49,700 nucleotides of DNA, from the NCBI GenBank assembly GCA_022775985.1, contig JALFIM010000027.1:1-49700 (forward strand), read 5' to 3'. The notes under the pieces were generated by a model that saw nothing but the letters and a program-made list of their open reading frames with translations, was not told the DNA's origin and did no database searches. Below are positions 1-9,387 of the stretch, in pieces. This DNA is from Prevotella sp. GTDB lineage: Bacteria; Bacteroidota; Bacteroidia; Bacteroidales; Bacteroidaceae. The position numbers and the translations under genes were made by a program. The stretch's first letter is position 1, and every line of letters begins with the position of its first letter.

Positions 1-144
1 GGCCGCTACTATCCACTTGCTGGGCGTGGCTTCATTGCTACACCTATACAATAAACATTATATTCTGTCCGTATCACGTCTCACGCACGCGCAGTTGATG
101 TGCCACAGTGCATTAGAGTATGGTACGGTATGGGCCACACGAGC

Positions 145-506
145 CTAAGACACGCACTCGCAGCTCTGGCAGTCGTGCGAGCACTCGTCCTGCATGCGGC
201 GGCGCTTGCAGTAACGCTCGCACTGCATGCAGATGTCATAGCCGAGAAGTGCGCCGAGTATGAAGTCCTCCTCGGGAGTGAGCTGATGCAGCGGACGGGT
301 GACTATCAGGCGTATCGCATCGAGACACTCGCGGCGGCCGAAATACAGGTTCAGCACGTTGTCGTTGACAGTCTGCACTATGTAGTCTATGCCATAGCTC
401 TCAAGACGACGCAAGGCGAAGTCGGCATACCGCTTGTTGAAGTGAACAGCACCATGCGGCGCACGCCTTTCTGATACTCATATATGTGGTTCATGAGAAC
501 CTTCAT
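145..506 (-). pseudogene. DUF2023 family protein, apparent -1 frameshift
   Basis: Small Bacteroidetes protein of unknown function, often next to flavodoxin; no flavodoxin is visible here. The N-terminal part starts at ATG 506 ([18 protein letters not shown]) or at an in-frame ATG at 536. The C-terminal part is open from about 440 to 145 and carries the family block [16 protein letters not shown]. The two lie in different frames, and one extra base near 436-443 would join them into about 120 aa (VLFT then FNKRYADF). The tail is unusually Cys-rich (CxxC-like pairs in the last 35 residues). The frame break is seen directly; whether it is a real mutation or a consensus base error cannot be told from one sequence. 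Confidence 0.75.
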
Positions 507-564
507 GTCGGTAGGGCAAACTTCTGCTTGTGTCATATATCGTGATATTTTGGATTTACGGTTG

Positions 565-596
565 CAAAATTAGCCCAATGTCACGACAATGGCAAT
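565..596 (-). promoter_or_regulatory. Bacteroidetes-type promoter for the DUF2023 gene
   Basis: The reverse strand shows a -7 element TAATTTTG (565-572) and a near-consensus -33 element ATTG (593-596) separated by 20 nt. This matches the -33 TTTG / -7 TAnnTTTG pattern of the Bacteroidetes housekeeping sigma factor. Transcription would begin near 558, about 20-50 nt before the candidate starts at 536 and 506. Confidence 0.6.
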
Positions 597-625
597 ACCT
601 AAATCAGATGATTTTCATGCTATTA

Positions 626-713
626 CCTCTCATGCAGCATAAACTCATATCCCATACTGCATACATTTATCTATTATGCAGCATGCTTTTATCTCTCATG
701 CAGCATAGTTTTC
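626..713. repeat. Tandem 22-bp repeat, four copies
   Basis: The 9-mer ATGCAGCAT, palindromic around a central base, occurs at 632-640, 676-684 and 698-706. A degenerate copy (ATACTGCAT) is at 654-662. The spacing is therefore exactly 22 bp across four units. Flanks are pyrimidine-rich (TCTCTC/TCTATT). The array lies just upstream of the DUF2023 promoter on the minus strand. Its function is unknown. Confidence 0.75.
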
Positions 714-761
714 GCCAGACCGCGTACACATTCTACACGACAATACGTCCAAGACCAAGTC

Positions 762-794
762 AGGCTTACCGCCAACAAGTGTAGCGGTAAGCCT
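762..794 (-). terminator. Hairpin terminator after the polysaccharide operon
   Basis: A perfect 11-bp inverted repeat (AGGCTTACCGC at 762-772, GCGGTAAGCCT at 784-794) encloses an 11-nt loop. It lies about 40 bp past the stop of the sugar transferase, the last gene of the minus-strand operon. There is no long U tract, so termination is inferred from position and stem strength. Confidence 0.6.
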
Positions 795-830
795 TACTTT
801 GTATAGATATCGTGCGTATGCGGTGTGGCA

Positions 831-2228
831 TCAGTATGCTTCCTTGTCGCCCCTTATCACATTGGCCACGGTACGGTAGATGATATACAGGTCGAGCCAG
901 AAGCTCCAGTGCTCTATATACCAGATGTCGCCGTACACGCGTCCTGCCATCTGCGACAGTTCCTTGGTCTCGCCACGGAAGCCAGTCACCTGACTCCAGC
1001 CAGTTATCCCGGGCTTCACTATGTGGCGGAGCATGTACTTGTCTATGAGCTTGGAGTATTCCTCGGTGTGCTTCAGCATGTGCGGACGCGGGCCAACGAT
1101 GCTCATGTCACCCTTGAGCACGTTGATAAACTGCGGCAACTCGTCAATGTTGGTCTTGCGCATGATGTCGCCCCACTTCGTCTTACGGGGGTCGTCCTTG
1201 GTACACTGCACCTTGTCGGAATCGTCGTTCACCTTCATGCTCCTGAACTTTATGCAGTAGAACTCCTCGCCATTGAGCCCATTGCGCTTCTGACGGAAGA
1301 ACACCGGGCCGGGCATCGTGAGCTTGGTGATTATCGCCACGGCTATGTATATGAACGGGAACACCGTACACAAGAACAGCGACGACACCACTATGTCGAA
1401 CGTGCGCTTCAGTATGCGGTTGTGTACGTCAAGCAACGGGTCGTTGTAGAGGCTCAGGTAAGGTACGTTGCCGAGCATGTTGAAGTACATTCGGTTGTGC
1501 AGGTAGTTGGAGACATTGGGCACACTGTAGAAGTGTACGAGGTTGTTGACACAATAGTGTATTATGCCGAGAATCTCGTTCTGGCGGTTTGATGTCAGGC
1601 AACAGTACAGCTCATGCACGTCGCGGTGCTTGCTGAGGTAGCCACGCACGTCAGCCGGTGTGCCGAGATACTTGCACTCCGCAGGGAAGTTGGGGTTCAC
1701 ATGGTCGTCGAAGTAGCCGAGCGGCTTGTAGCCGAGCGTTATGTCGCGCATCTCATTGTACAGGGCGATGTTGTTCTCGGTGCTTCCCACGAACACCACC
1801 TTATGCCCGTACCTGTTAGTTGAGCGGTAGGCTTTCACCGCCCTGCGCACCATCAGGCGGAACATCGTGAGAAACAGGCACAGCAAAGCCCAGTAGCCGA
1901 GCGACTCCACGGCCCCGAGGCGGCAGAACTTGCCTACCCTGAGCAACACGAAACTCACCACAGCGTACTTCAGAACATTCTGCACCACGCGCAGCATAAT
2001 CCTGAAGTCATTGACCTTGCGCATGTACAGCACCACTCCTGCGCGGCCTGTACACACGAGATAGATGATGGATGATGTTATCAGTGTCCTCATCACTGCT
2101 CCCAAAGGGTAGTCACCCTGTATGCTGAGCATAAAGAACAGCAGTACGTTCACAATAAAGAAGTCGCCCAACAGGACAAAGCCTATGAGCAGCGAGTTCT
2201 CATGAGTCGTGTAGTATTTCTCACCCAT
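831..2228 (-). CDS. Undecaprenyl-phosphate sugar phosphotransferase (WcaJ/polyprenyl glycosylphosphotransferase family)
   Basis: A membrane enzyme that moves a sugar-1-phosphate from a nucleotide sugar to undecaprenyl phosphate, the first step of a surface polysaccharide repeat unit. The 465-residue protein has four N-terminal membrane segments (about 11-35, 45-60, 83-98, 109-127), a nucleotide-binding-like region (143-260), another hydrophobic segment (279-302) and the C-terminal bacterial sugar-transferase domain. That domain shows RQKR (312-315), FRSM (328-331), DELPQ (362-366) and GPRPH (379-383), and its length is normal for the family. It is the last gene of the minus-strand operon, after the rhamnose and fucose genes, which suggests that these sugars feed the glycan it starts. 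The sugar it transfers cannot be read from the sequence. Confidence 0.93.
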   Translation of the reverse strand: MGEKYYTTHENSLLIGFVLLGDFFIVNVLLFFMLSIQGDYPLGAVMRTLITSSIIYLVCTGRAGVVLYMRKVNDFRIMLRVVQNVLKYAVVSFVLLRVGKFCRLGAVESLGYWALLCLFLTMFRLMVRRAVKAYRSTNRYGHKVVFVGSTENNIALYNEMRDITLGYKPLGYFDDHVNPNFPAECKYLGTPADVRGYLSKHRDVHELYCCLTSNRQNEILGIIHYCVNNLVHFYSVPNVSNYLHNRMYFNMLGNVPYLSLYNDPLLDVHNRILKRTFDIVVSSLFLCTVFPFIYIAVAIITKLTMPGPVFFRQKRNGLNGEEFYCIKFRSMKVNDDSDKVQCTKDDPRKTKWGDIMRKTNIDELPQFINVLKGDMSIVGPRPHMLKHTEEYSKLIDKYMLRHIVKPGITGWSQVTGFRGETKELSQMAGRVYGDIWYIEHWSFWLDLYIIYRTVANVIRGDKEAY

Positions 2229-2283
2229 ACGTATAGTTTTCTATATATTCCAATGCGGTTCGTGCCGTTACGTCGCCCGGCAG

Positions 2284-3414
2284 TCAGCGGTTGCCATACA
2301 TGTTGTCGTAGTATCTCTGGTAGTCACCGGACGTAACGTTGTCCATCCACTCCTGATGCTCCAGGTACCACTTCACGGTTTTCTCAATACCTTCCTCGAA
2401 TTGCAGGCTCGGTTCCCACCCAAGCTCACGCTGCAACTTGCGCGAGTCTATGGCATAGCGCATGTCGTGGCCCTTGCGGTCGGTGACATGCGTGATGAGA
2501 TTGAGGTCCTCTCCGTCCTTGCGTCCGAGCAGTCTGTCAACGGTCTTGATAAGCACGTGTATGATGTCTATGTTCTTCCACTCGTTGAATCCGCCTATAT
2601 TGTACGTGTCGGCGGTCTTTCCCTCGTGGAATATCAGGTCTATGGCCCGTGCATGATCCTCCACATACAGCCAGTCGCGCACGTTAAGTCCCTCGCCATA
2701 CACGGGCAACGGCTTGCGGTGACGGATGTTGTTGATGAACAGAGGTATGAGTTTCTCTGGGAACTGGTACGGCCCGTAGTTGTTGGAACAGTTAGTCACG
2801 ATGGTGGGCATGCCGTAGGTGTCGTGGAAAGCACGCACGAAGTGGTCGCTGCTCGCCTTCGACGCAGAGTACGGAGAGTGCGGATTGTACTTCGTCTCCT
2901 CCGTGAAGAACTCCGTGCCATAGGCATGATGGTGCTCAGAGCTGGCCTTCGTGGTGAACGGACTCTCCAGTCCCTCGGGATTGGTGAGCCTCAACGCGCC
3001 GTACACCTCGTCCGTAGAGATGTGGTAGAAACGCTTGCCCTCATAGCCCTCGGGCAGACTCTCCCAGTACTCCTTGGCAGCCTGAAGCAGTGTAAGGGTG
3101 CCGATGACGTTGGTATGGGCAAAGGTGAACGGGTCCTTTATGGAGCGGTCTACATGACTCTCGGCCGCAAGGTGTATTATTCCGTCCACGTTATGCTCAC
3201 GCATGAGCTTCTGCATCAAGGCATAGTCGCATATATCGCCCTTCACGAAGGTGTAGTTTGGCTTGTCCTTGATGTCATCAAGATTGGCAAGGTTGCCCGC
3301 ATAGGTGAGCTTGTCGAGATTGATGATGTGGTACTCTGGGTATTTGTTCACGAAAAGTCTTACGACATGCGAGCCGATAAAGCCGGCACCGCCCGTGATG
3401 ATGATGCTTCGCAT
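2284..3414 (-). CDS. rfbB: dTDP-glucose 4,6-dehydratase
   Basis: Converts dTDP-glucose to dTDP-4-keto-6-deoxyglucose, the second step of dTDP-L-rhamnose synthesis. The cytosolic short-chain dehydrogenase fold shows TGGAGFIGSH at residues 7-16 (NAD binding), the catalytic Thr-Asp-Glu of STDEVYG (134-136) and Tyr182/Lys186 of YSASK. I start at ATG 3414, where MRSIIITGG sits as in relatives, rather than at TTG 3423. About 25 extra residues lie between DEVYG and SPYSASK, which I recall as usual in Bacteroidales RmlB. It lies between rmlD and the sugar transferase. RmlA, which makes its substrate, is not encoded here. Confidence 0.96.
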   Translation of the reverse strand: MRSIIITGGAGFIGSHVVRLFVNKYPEYHIINLDKLTYAGNLANLDDIKDKPNYTFVKGDICDYALMQKLMREHNVDGIIHLAAESHVDRSIKDPFTFAHTNVIGTLTLLQAAKEYWESLPEGYEGKRFYHISTDEVYGALRLTNPEGLESPFTTKASSEHHHAYGTEFFTEETKYNPHSPYSASKASSDHFVRAFHDTYGMPTIVTNCSNNYGPYQFPEKLIPLFINNIRHRKPLPVYGEGLNVRDWLYVEDHARAIDLIFHEGKTADTYNIGGFNEWKNIDIIHVLIKTVDRLLGRKDGEDLNLITHVTDRKGHDMRYAIDSRKLQRELGWEPSLQFEEGIEKTVKWYLEHQEWMDNVTSGDYQRYYDNMYGNR

Positions 3415-3475
3415 AATAATCAACTGATAATGACTGATGAATAATTATTTAACTATCACTCTGCCGACACGTGCA

Positions 3476-4354
3476 TTACTTGCCGGCAGCGAGCTCCAAC
3501 TGCTTGATGCAGACCTTCAGAGAGTCAGTCCAGTAAGGCACTTTCACTCCGAATGTCTGCTTCAGCTTGGTCTTGTCAAGCACCGAGAAGTGCGGACGCG
3601 TCACCGGGCTCGGGAACTCCTCGCTGTAACATGGCTGTATGTCGCAGGTGTTTCCGCTCAACTCACAGATAACCTTCGCGAAGTCAAACCACGAGCACAC
3701 GCCCTCGTTGGAGAAGTGGTAGATGCCCGTCTTGTCCGTCTGACCAGTCTCTATGATGTGTGCTATGACATCAGCGAGGTCGCCTGCGAACGTAGGAGTG
3801 CCCACTTGGTCGAACACTACCTTCAGAATGTCGTGCGATGCGGTAAGGCTCTGCATCGTCTTCACGAAGTTCTTGCCCCACTGCGAGTAGAGCCATGCCG
3901 TGCGTATGATTATATGGCGGCACCCTGTGGCCTCGATGCTCTGCTCGCCGGCCAACTTGGTCTTGCCATACACACCCAGAGGATTGGTAGGCCAGTCCTC
4001 GCGGCACGGCGTATTGCGGTCGCCCTGGAACACATAGTCGGTAGACACGTGTATGAGAGTGCCCCCGACCTCCTTCATAGCGGCAGCCAGATTGCCGGCG
4101 GCCGTGTTGTTGAGCAGGTTGGCAAGGTCGTAGTCGCCCTCAGCCTTGTCCACATTGGTGTACGCAGCACAGTTGACGATGATGTCAACACTATGCTCCC
4201 TCACCATCTGCCGTATGGCGTCAAGGTTTGTTATGTCCAGTTTCTCGTAGCCCTCGGCCACGTCAGTGAACACGAAAGAGTGCCCGCTGTTTTTTGCCAC
4301 GCGCTGCATCTCGTGCCCGAGCTGTCCGTTGGCTCCTGTTACCAATATATTCAT
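3476..4354 (-). CDS. rfbD: dTDP-4-dehydrorhamnose reductase
   Basis: Performs the last step of dTDP-L-rhamnose synthesis, NAD(P)H-dependent reduction of dTDP-4-keto-rhamnose. The 292-residue protein begins with the nucleotide-binding motif VTGANGQLG. It carries STDYVF at 104-109 and the catalytic pair Tyr129/Lys133 of YGKTK. Length is normal. The stop codon of the upstream gene rfbC lies about 15 bp before its start, consistent with co-transcription. Confidence 0.96.
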   Translation of the reverse strand: MNILVTGANGQLGHEMQRVAKNSGHSFVFTDVAEGYEKLDITNLDAIRQMVREHSVDIIVNCAAYTNVDKAEGDYDLANLLNNTAAGNLAAAMKEVGGTLIHVSTDYVFQGDRNTPCREDWPTNPLGVYGKTKLAGEQSIEATGCRHIIIRTAWLYSQWGKNFVKTMQSLTASHDILKVVFDQVGTPTFAGDLADVIAHIIETGQTDKTGIYHFSNEGVCSWFDFAKVICELSGNTCDIQPCYSEEFPSPVTRPHFSVLDKTKLKQTFGVKVPYWTDSLKVCIKQLELAAGK

Positions 4355-4369
4355 ATATTCTATTACGTA

Positions 4370-4936
4370 TTAAATCTCACCATTGAAGAGGAACGGACTG
4401 TCGAAGTCCTTGAGCATATCGTGCTTCGTATCTTTCTCCGACAGTATGGCATGCTGCGTGGGTATCTGCCAGTCTATGCCGAGACTGTCGTCGAGTATGG
4501 ATATGCCTCCGTCGGCCTCGGGGTGATAGAAGTTGTCACACTTGTACTGAAACACCGCCGTCTGGCTCAGCACGGCGAAGCCATGGGCGAAGCCCTTGGG
4601 TATGAAGAACTGGCGGTGGTTGTCCTCCGTAAGCTCCACGGCCACGTGCTGACCGTATGTGGGCGATCCCTTGCGTATATCCACGGCCACGTCGAGCACC
4701 GCACCGCGCACACACCGCACCAGTTTGCTCTGCGTGTAGGGCGGACGCTGGAAGTGCAGCCCCCTCATCACGCCATACGATGACATGCTCTCATTGTCCT
4801 GCACGAAGTCTATGTGCCCCACCTTCTCGTCGAACTCGCGCTGCGAGAAGCTCTCGAAGAAATATCCGCGAGCATCCTTGAAGATGCGCGGCTCTATTAT
4901 CACCACGCCGTCAATGGCTGTCTTTATCACTTCCAT
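4370..4936 (-). CDS. rfbC: dTDP-4-dehydrorhamnose 3,5-epimerase
   Basis: Epimerises dTDP-4-keto-6-deoxyglucose at C3 and C5 to the L-rhamno configuration, between RfbB and RfbD. The 188-residue cupin shows RGLHFQ with the catalytic base His61, Lys71 shortly after, and a Tyr near 131, all in the expected order. Length is typical. It starts 5 bp after the stop of fcl, so the fucose and rhamnose genes appear to share one transcript. Confidence 0.96.
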   Translation of the reverse strand: MEVIKTAIDGVVIIEPRIFKDARGYFFESFSQREFDEKVGHIDFVQDNESMSSYGVMRGLHFQRPPYTQSKLVRCVRGAVLDVAVDIRKGSPTYGQHVAVELTEDNHRQFFIPKGFAHGFAVLSQTAVFQYKCDNFYHPEADGGISILDDSLGIDWQIPTQHAILSEKDTKHDMLKDFDSPFLFNGEI

Positions 4937-4941
4937 AGCCG

Positions 4942-6150
4942 TTACTCCTCCAGACTCTTACGGTACCACTCATACAGTTTCTCCACTCCGTCCTCTATCT
5001 CCACCTTGTGTGTCCATCCGAGCGAGTGCAGTTTGCTCACGTCTATGAGCTTGCGCGGCGTGCCGTCGGGCTTCGACGCGTCAAACTCCACGGTACCCTC
5101 AAAGCCCACGGCTTTCACCACGAGCTCCGACAGTTGCCGTATGGTAAGCTCCTTGCCCGTGCCTACGTTGATGTGGCAGTTGCGTATCTCGCCAAGAGCG
5201 GGTATAGCACCGCCGCGTCCCTCGCTGTTGTTGCGGTCTACGGCACCATCGGTCTTCGCCCCATAGAACACAGAGGAGTACTTCTCTATGCCGATGACAT
5301 CCTTGAAGTCTACATTGAGCAGCACGTGTACGCTCGCGTCGGCCATATCCTCGCTCCACAGGAACTCGCGCAGCGGCTTGCCCGTGCCCCACAGCACCAC
5401 CTTGTTGTCGTATATGCCGTAGAACTCCAGAGCCTTGAGTATGCGCTCATGCGGATTGCTGCCGTCCACGTTGCCCTCGCCGATGAGCTCGCGCAGCTTG
5501 TCGGTGGGGTTTATCGGCCGCTTGTTCATGTCCACCTCTATGCTGTGCCAGTCGCCCTCATGAATGAGTTTGGCGAGGTATATCTTGCGCATCATGGCCG
5601 GCATGACGTGCGAGTTCTCCAGATGGAAGTTGTCGTTGGGCCCGTACAGGTTTGTGGGCATCACTGCTATGTAGTTGGTGCCGTACTGCAGGTTGTAGCT
5701 CTCGCACATCTTCAGTCCGGCAATCTTGGCGATGGCGTACTCCTCATTGGTGTACTCCAGCGGCGATGTGAGCAGCGCGTCCTCGCTCATGGGCTGGGGA
5801 GCGTTCTTGGGGTAGATGCATGTGCTGCCGAGGAACAGCAGTTTCTTCACTCCATGTGAGTAAGCGTTGCTTATTACGTTGCACTGCATCTTCATGTTCT
5901 GCATGATGAAGTCGGCGCGGTAGAGTGAGTTGGCCATGATGCCTCCCACGAATGCGGCAGCGAGCACCACTGCGTCGGGGCGCTCGTCGTCAAAGAATTT
6001 CTGCACTGCATACTGGTCTGTGAGGTCAAGTTCCTTATGAGAACGGCCTACCAGATTGTTGTAACCTCTGCTCTTGAGGTTGTTCCAGATAGCCGACCCC
6101 ACGAGTCCGTGGTGTCCGGCCACATAAATCTTACTGTCCTTGCTTAACAC
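4942..6150 (-). CDS. fcl: GDP-L-fucose synthase
   Basis: Epimerises and reduces GDP-4-keto-6-deoxymannose to GDP-L-fucose. The protein shows [10 protein letters not shown] at 11-20 (NADP binding), Ser-Thr-Cys around 109-111 and the catalytic Tyr138/Lys142. At 402 residues it is clearly longer than the roughly 320-residue E. coli enzyme. The extra sequence falls at about 200-245 and 284-322, around the substrate-binding half, a pattern seen in Bacteroidetes homologues. The start is read as GTG ([10 protein letters not shown]). Gmd, encoded upstream, makes its substrate. Its leader carries one copy of a 21-bp AT-rich repeat also found before the metal permease gene at 40715. Confidence 0.95.
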   Translation of the reverse strand: MLSKDSKIYVAGHHGLVGSAIWNNLKSRGYNNLVGRSHKELDLTDQYAVQKFFDDERPDAVVLAAAFVGGIMANSLYRADFIMQNMKMQCNVISNAYSHGVKKLLFLGSTCIYPKNAPQPMSEDALLTSPLEYTNEEYAIAKIAGLKMCESYNLQYGTNYIAVMPTNLYGPNDNFHLENSHVMPAMMRKIYLAKLIHEGDWHSIEVDMNKRPINPTDKLRELIGEGNVDGSNPHERILKALEFYGIYDNKVVLWGTGKPLREFLWSEDMADASVHVLLNVDFKDVIGIEKYSSVFYGAKTDGAVDRNNSEGRGGAIPALGEIRNCHINVGTGKELTIRQLSELVVKAVGFEGTVEFDASKPDGTPRKLIDVSKLHSLGWTHKVEIEDGVEKLYEWYRKSLEE

Positions 6151-6290
6151 TTTATCTAATGATTAGTTATTAATTATCAATGATTAATCAGTTGCCAGTT
6201 TGTGGAAAGAGCTGCAAAAGCCATGCTTTTACGCATAAGCAGCTCGCCGCCCTCGCTCATAAATAATCATTAATAATTAATCATTAACAA
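6151..6290. repeat. AT-rich intergenic repeat between gmd and fcl
   Basis: The spacer holds TAGTTATTAATTATCAATGA at 6164-6183 and, at about 6258-6290, a related stretch rich in ATTAATAATTAATCATTAA. The first matches the 21-bp units at 40556-40687 almost exactly. The spacer lies inside the minus-strand operon, so it is transcribed as the fcl leader. Confidence 0.65.
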
Positions 6291-7388
6291 TTACTTCACG
6301 ATGCCCTTCTCCAGATACTCCACGAGGTTGCAGCGCACTTTCTGTCCTGCGTCCTCGGCGGCCACCTTGGCCATGTCGCTCTCCACCATGATTTTTACGA
6401 GCTCCTCAAACGATGTCTTGCTCGGGTTCCATCCGAGCTCCGCCTTGGCCTTGGTGGGGTCGCCCCAGAGGTTCACCACGTCGGTGGGACGGAAGAAGTC
6501 GGGCGACACCTCCACGAGCACCTTGCCTGTGGCCTTGTCTATGCCCTTCTCGTTGACACCCTCGCCCTTGAACTCGAGCTCTATGCCCACATGCTTGAAC
6601 GCATAGTAGCAGAACTCACGCACGGTGTGCTGCACGCCGGTGGCGATGACGAAGTCCTCGGGCTTGTCGTGCTGCAGAATGAGCCACATACACTCCACGT
6701 AGTCCTTGGCATATCCCCAGTCGCGCAGCGAGTCGAGGTTGCCGAGGAGCAGCTTCTCCTGCTTGCCCTGCTTGATGCGTGCGGCGGCCAGCGTTATCTT
6801 ACGCGTCACGAAGGTCTCGCCACGGCGCTCGCTCTCGTGATTGAAGAGTATGCCCGAGCAGCAGAACATGTTGTAAGCCTCGCGGTACTCCTTCACTATC
6901 CAGAAGCCATACTGCTTGGCCACGGCGTAGGGTGAGTACGGATGGAACGGCGTGTTCTCGTTCTGCGGCACCTCCTCCACCTTGCCGTACAGCTCCGAAG
7001 TGGAAGCCTGGTACATGCGGCAGGTGTCAGCGAGTCCGCACTGGCGTATGGCCTCAAGCACGCGCAACACGCCCGTGGCGTCTACGTCGGCGGTGAACTC
7101 GGGAGAGTCGAAGCTCACCTGCACATGGCTCTGCGCCGCGAGGTTGTACACCTCGGTGGGGCGCACCTTGTTCATAACCTGTATTATGCTCATGGAGTCG
7201 CCGAGGTCGGCATAGTGGAGGTGGAAGTTGGGCGTGCCCTCGAGGTGGGCTATGCGCTCACGGTAGTCAGTAGACGAGCGGCGTATGGTGCCATGCACGT
7301 CATATCCTTTCTCCAGCAACAGCTCAGCGAGATACGAGCCGTCCTGTCCTGTGATTCCTGTGATAAGAGCTACTTTTCTTTTTTCCAT
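6291..7388 (-). CDS. gmd: GDP-mannose 4,6-dehydratase
   Basis: Dehydrates GDP-D-mannose to GDP-4-keto-6-deoxy-D-mannose, the committed step towards GDP-L-fucose. The 365-residue protein begins with the Gmd signature [16 protein letters not shown] (residues 9-24) and shows the active-site Ser-Thr-Ser-Glu at 129-132 and Tyr154/Lys158 in SPYAVAK. Length is close to the E. coli enzyme (about 373). It is the first gene of the minus-strand operon, with a near-consensus promoter about 140 bp upstream. Confidence 0.97.
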   Translation of the reverse strand: MEKRKVALITGITGQDGSYLAELLLEKGYDVHGTIRRSSTDYRERIAHLEGTPNFHLHYADLGDSMSIIQVMNKVRPTEVYNLAAQSHVQVSFDSPEFTADVDATGVLRVLEAIRQCGLADTCRMYQASTSELYGKVEEVPQNENTPFHPYSPYAVAKQYGFWIVKEYREAYNMFCCSGILFNHESERRGETFVTRKITLAAARIKQGKQEKLLLGNLDSLRDWGYAKDYVECMWLILQHDKPEDFVIATGVQHTVREFCYYAFKHVGIELEFKGEGVNEKGIDKATGKVLVEVSPDFFRPTDVVNLWGDPTKAKAELGWNPSKTSFEELVKIMVESDMAKVAAEDAGQKVRCNLVEYLEKGIVK

Positions 7389-7526
7389 TGCAATGTATAT
7401 TTGATTTTCCTTATATTCTCTTCGTCATCAATGTCAGTCCGTGCTATATCCATGCCTATACACGTGCATGGCATGCGTCGATAAGCGTGTTTTCATTATT
7501 CCAGTTAAGACCAGTCCTTTGCTCTG

Positions 7527-7559
7527 CAAAGTTAATGAAAAATAAGCAGAAGTGCAAAA
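7527..7559 (-). promoter_or_regulatory. Promoter of the gmd-fcl-rml operon
   Basis: On the minus strand the -7 element TAACTTTG (7527-7534) follows a -33 element TTTTG (7555-7559) with exactly 20 nt between. This is a near-perfect Bacteroidetes housekeeping promoter. The predicted start near 7521 gives a leader of about 130 nt before gmd. The interval 7389-7843 otherwise holds no gene I can support. Confidence 0.75.
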
Positions 7560-7750
7560 CTATTTCCACATTTTATATATGGTGGAGGGAATGGCGTGTA
7601 TATCACGGTCTGCGCAGCTGTATCGCGGCACTACGGGCGCGGCATCATGAGCGGCAGCGCGGCATGCCTCCGTGCCGTCCTTATATCAATAAATCGGCGC
7701 CACGCGCCACATTTGTCGTGCCACGGCACAGTGGTGTAGCGGATTTTTGC

Positions 7751-7758
7751 TACTTTTG
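7751..7758 (+). promoter_or_regulatory. -7 element upstream of the GNAT/nitrilase gene
   Basis: TACTTTTG matches TAnnTTTG, with an expected transcription start near 7765 and a leader of about 80 nt. No -33 TTTG is present at the usual distance, so the call is weaker than for gmd. Confidence 0.5.
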
Positions 7759-7843
7759 CAGCGTCCAACGCCGCCATGACGCTCATGTCCCTGGCGGCGG
7801 CGGACATACCGCTACAAGCATACTAAAAGTTTTATCTGCAATT

Positions 7844-9376
7844 ATGGACTCGACACACAAAATCAACAAAGTAGAGCTGCGCAACCTCCGGATGGAGGAC
7901 TACGACCAGCTTGCAGGCTCATTCCACCGCATCTACGCCGACCACGACGTGTTCTGGACGCACGCCCAGATAAAGAAGCTCATCACCATATTCCCCGAGG
8001 GACAGGTGGTGATAGTGGTCGATGACAAGATAGTGGGCTGCGCCCTGAGCATCATCGTAGACTACGACATGGTGAAGGGCGACCACACCTACGCCAAGGT
8101 CACGGGCAATGAGACCTTCAACACCCACAACCCCAACGGCAACATACTCTACGGCATAGAGGTGTTCATACATCCCGACTACCGCGGGCTGCGTCTCGGA
8201 CGGCGCATGTACGAGTACCGCAAGGAGCTGTGCGAGAAACTCAACCTCAAGGCCATAATGTTCGGCGGCCGCATACCCAACTACCACAAGTACGCCGACA
8301 CCATGCGCCCGAAGGAGTACATCGAGAAGGTGCGCTCACGCGAGATATACGACCCCGTGCTCACGTTCCAGCTGAGCAACGACTTCCACGTGCGACGCGT
8401 CATACGCAACTACCTGCCCAACGACGAGGAGTCGAAGCACTGCGCCACGCTGCTGCAGTGGGACAACATATACTACCAGCCGCCCACGGACTCGTACGTG
8501 GAGAAGCGTCCCACGGTGCGCGTAGGACTCGTGCAATGGCAGATGCGCACGTACAAGAACTTGGACGACCTGTTTGAGCAGGTGGAGTTTTTCGTCGACT
8601 CCGTGAGCGACTACAAGAGCGACTTCGTGCTCTTCCCCGAGTACTTCAACGCACCGCTCATGGCCAAGTTCAACGACATGGGCGAGGCACAGTCCATCCG
8701 CGGCCTGGCGCAGTACACCGACCAGATACGCGACCGCTTCGTGGAGCTGGCCATAAGCTACAACATCAACATCATCACCGGCTCCATGCCGTACGTCAAG
8801 GCCGACGGCGGACTCTACAACGTGGGCTTCCTCTGCCGCCGCGACGGGTCGTACTCCATGTACGAGAAGATACATGTCACCCCCGACGAGCAGAAGAGCT
8901 GGGGCCTGAGCAAGGGCAGCCTCGTGCAGACTTTCGACACCGACTGCGGCAAGATAGGCGTGCTCATCTGCTACGACGTGGAGTTCCCAGAGCTGTCGCG
9001 CATCATGGCTGAGGACGGCATGCAGATACTCTTCGTGCCCTTCAACACCGACACGCAGAACGCCTACGCCCGTGTGAAGGTGTGCGCACAGGCGCGTGCC
9101 GTGGAGAACGAGTGCTACGTGGCCATAGCCGGAAGCGTGGGCAACCTGCCACGAGTACACAACATGGACATACAGTATGCCCAGTCGGCCGTGTTCACGC
9201 CCTGCGACTTCGCCTTCCCCACCGACGGCAAGCGTGCCATGGCCACGCCCGGCACCGAGCAGATACTCGTAGCCGACTGCGACCTGACGCTCCTCAATGA
9301 GCTGCACACCTACGGCAGCGTGCGCAACCTGCGCGACCGCCGCTCCGACCTCTATGAGCTGCGCATGAAGAAGTAG
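7844..9376 (+). CDS. Fused GNAT acetyltransferase / carbon-nitrogen hydrolase
   Basis: A two-domain cytosolic enzyme of about 510 residues. The first 200 residues form a GNAT acyltransferase domain (acyl-CoA loop around PDYRGLRLGRRMY, 111-123). Residues about 222-510 form a nitrilase-superfamily hydrolase with the full catalytic triad: Glu266 (FPEYF), Lys342 (EKIH) and Cys376 (LICYDVEFPE). I start at ATG 7844 (MDSTHKINKV). The frame stays open upstream to 7388, but that stretch looks non-coding and contains the promoter. The fusion is widespread in Bacteroidetes with no substrate known to me. The gene stands alone and is followed by a palindrome array. Confidence 0.92.
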   Translation: MDSTHKINKVELRNLRMEDYDQLAGSFHRIYADHDVFWTHAQIKKLITIFPEGQVVIVVDDKIVGCALSIIVDYDMVKGDHTYAKVTGNETFNTHNPNGNILYGIEVFIHPDYRGLRLGRRMYEYRKELCEKLNLKAIMFGGRIPNYHKYADTMRPKEYIEKVRSREIYDPVLTFQLSNDFHVRRVIRNYLPNDEESKHCATLLQWDNIYYQPPTDSYVEKRPTVRVGLVQWQMRTYKNLDDLFEQVEFFVDSVSDYKSDFVLFPEYFNAPLMAKFNDMGEAQSIRGLAQYTDQIRDRFVELAISYNINIITGSMPYVKADGGLYNVGFLCRRDGSYSMYEKIHVTPDEQKSWGLSKGSLVQTFDTDCGKIGVLICYDVEFPELSRIMAEDGMQILFVPFNTDTQNAYARVKVCAQARAVENECYVAIAGSVGNLPRVHNMDIQYAQSAVFTPCDFAFPTDGKRAMATPGTEQILVADCDLTLLNELHTYGSVRNLRDRRSDLYELRMKK

Positions 9377-9387
9377 CCAAGCACATT

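Noticed and set aside
1..144. A gene at the left edge (flavodoxin, the usual DUF2023 partner)
   Set aside because: Neither strand of 1-144 shows a flavodoxin motif or an open frame with support. I see nothing there.
2356..3444. Long open frame antisense to rmlB (and similar ones antisense to porW, dnaE and birA)
   Set aside because: These are frame shadows of GC-rich genes. They lack any recognisable domain and overlap genes with full motif evidence.
7388..7843. N-terminal extension of the GNAT/nitrilase frame
   Set aside because: The upstream stretch reads as non-protein sequence and contains a TAnnTTTG promoter element. The conserved domain starts after ATG 7844.
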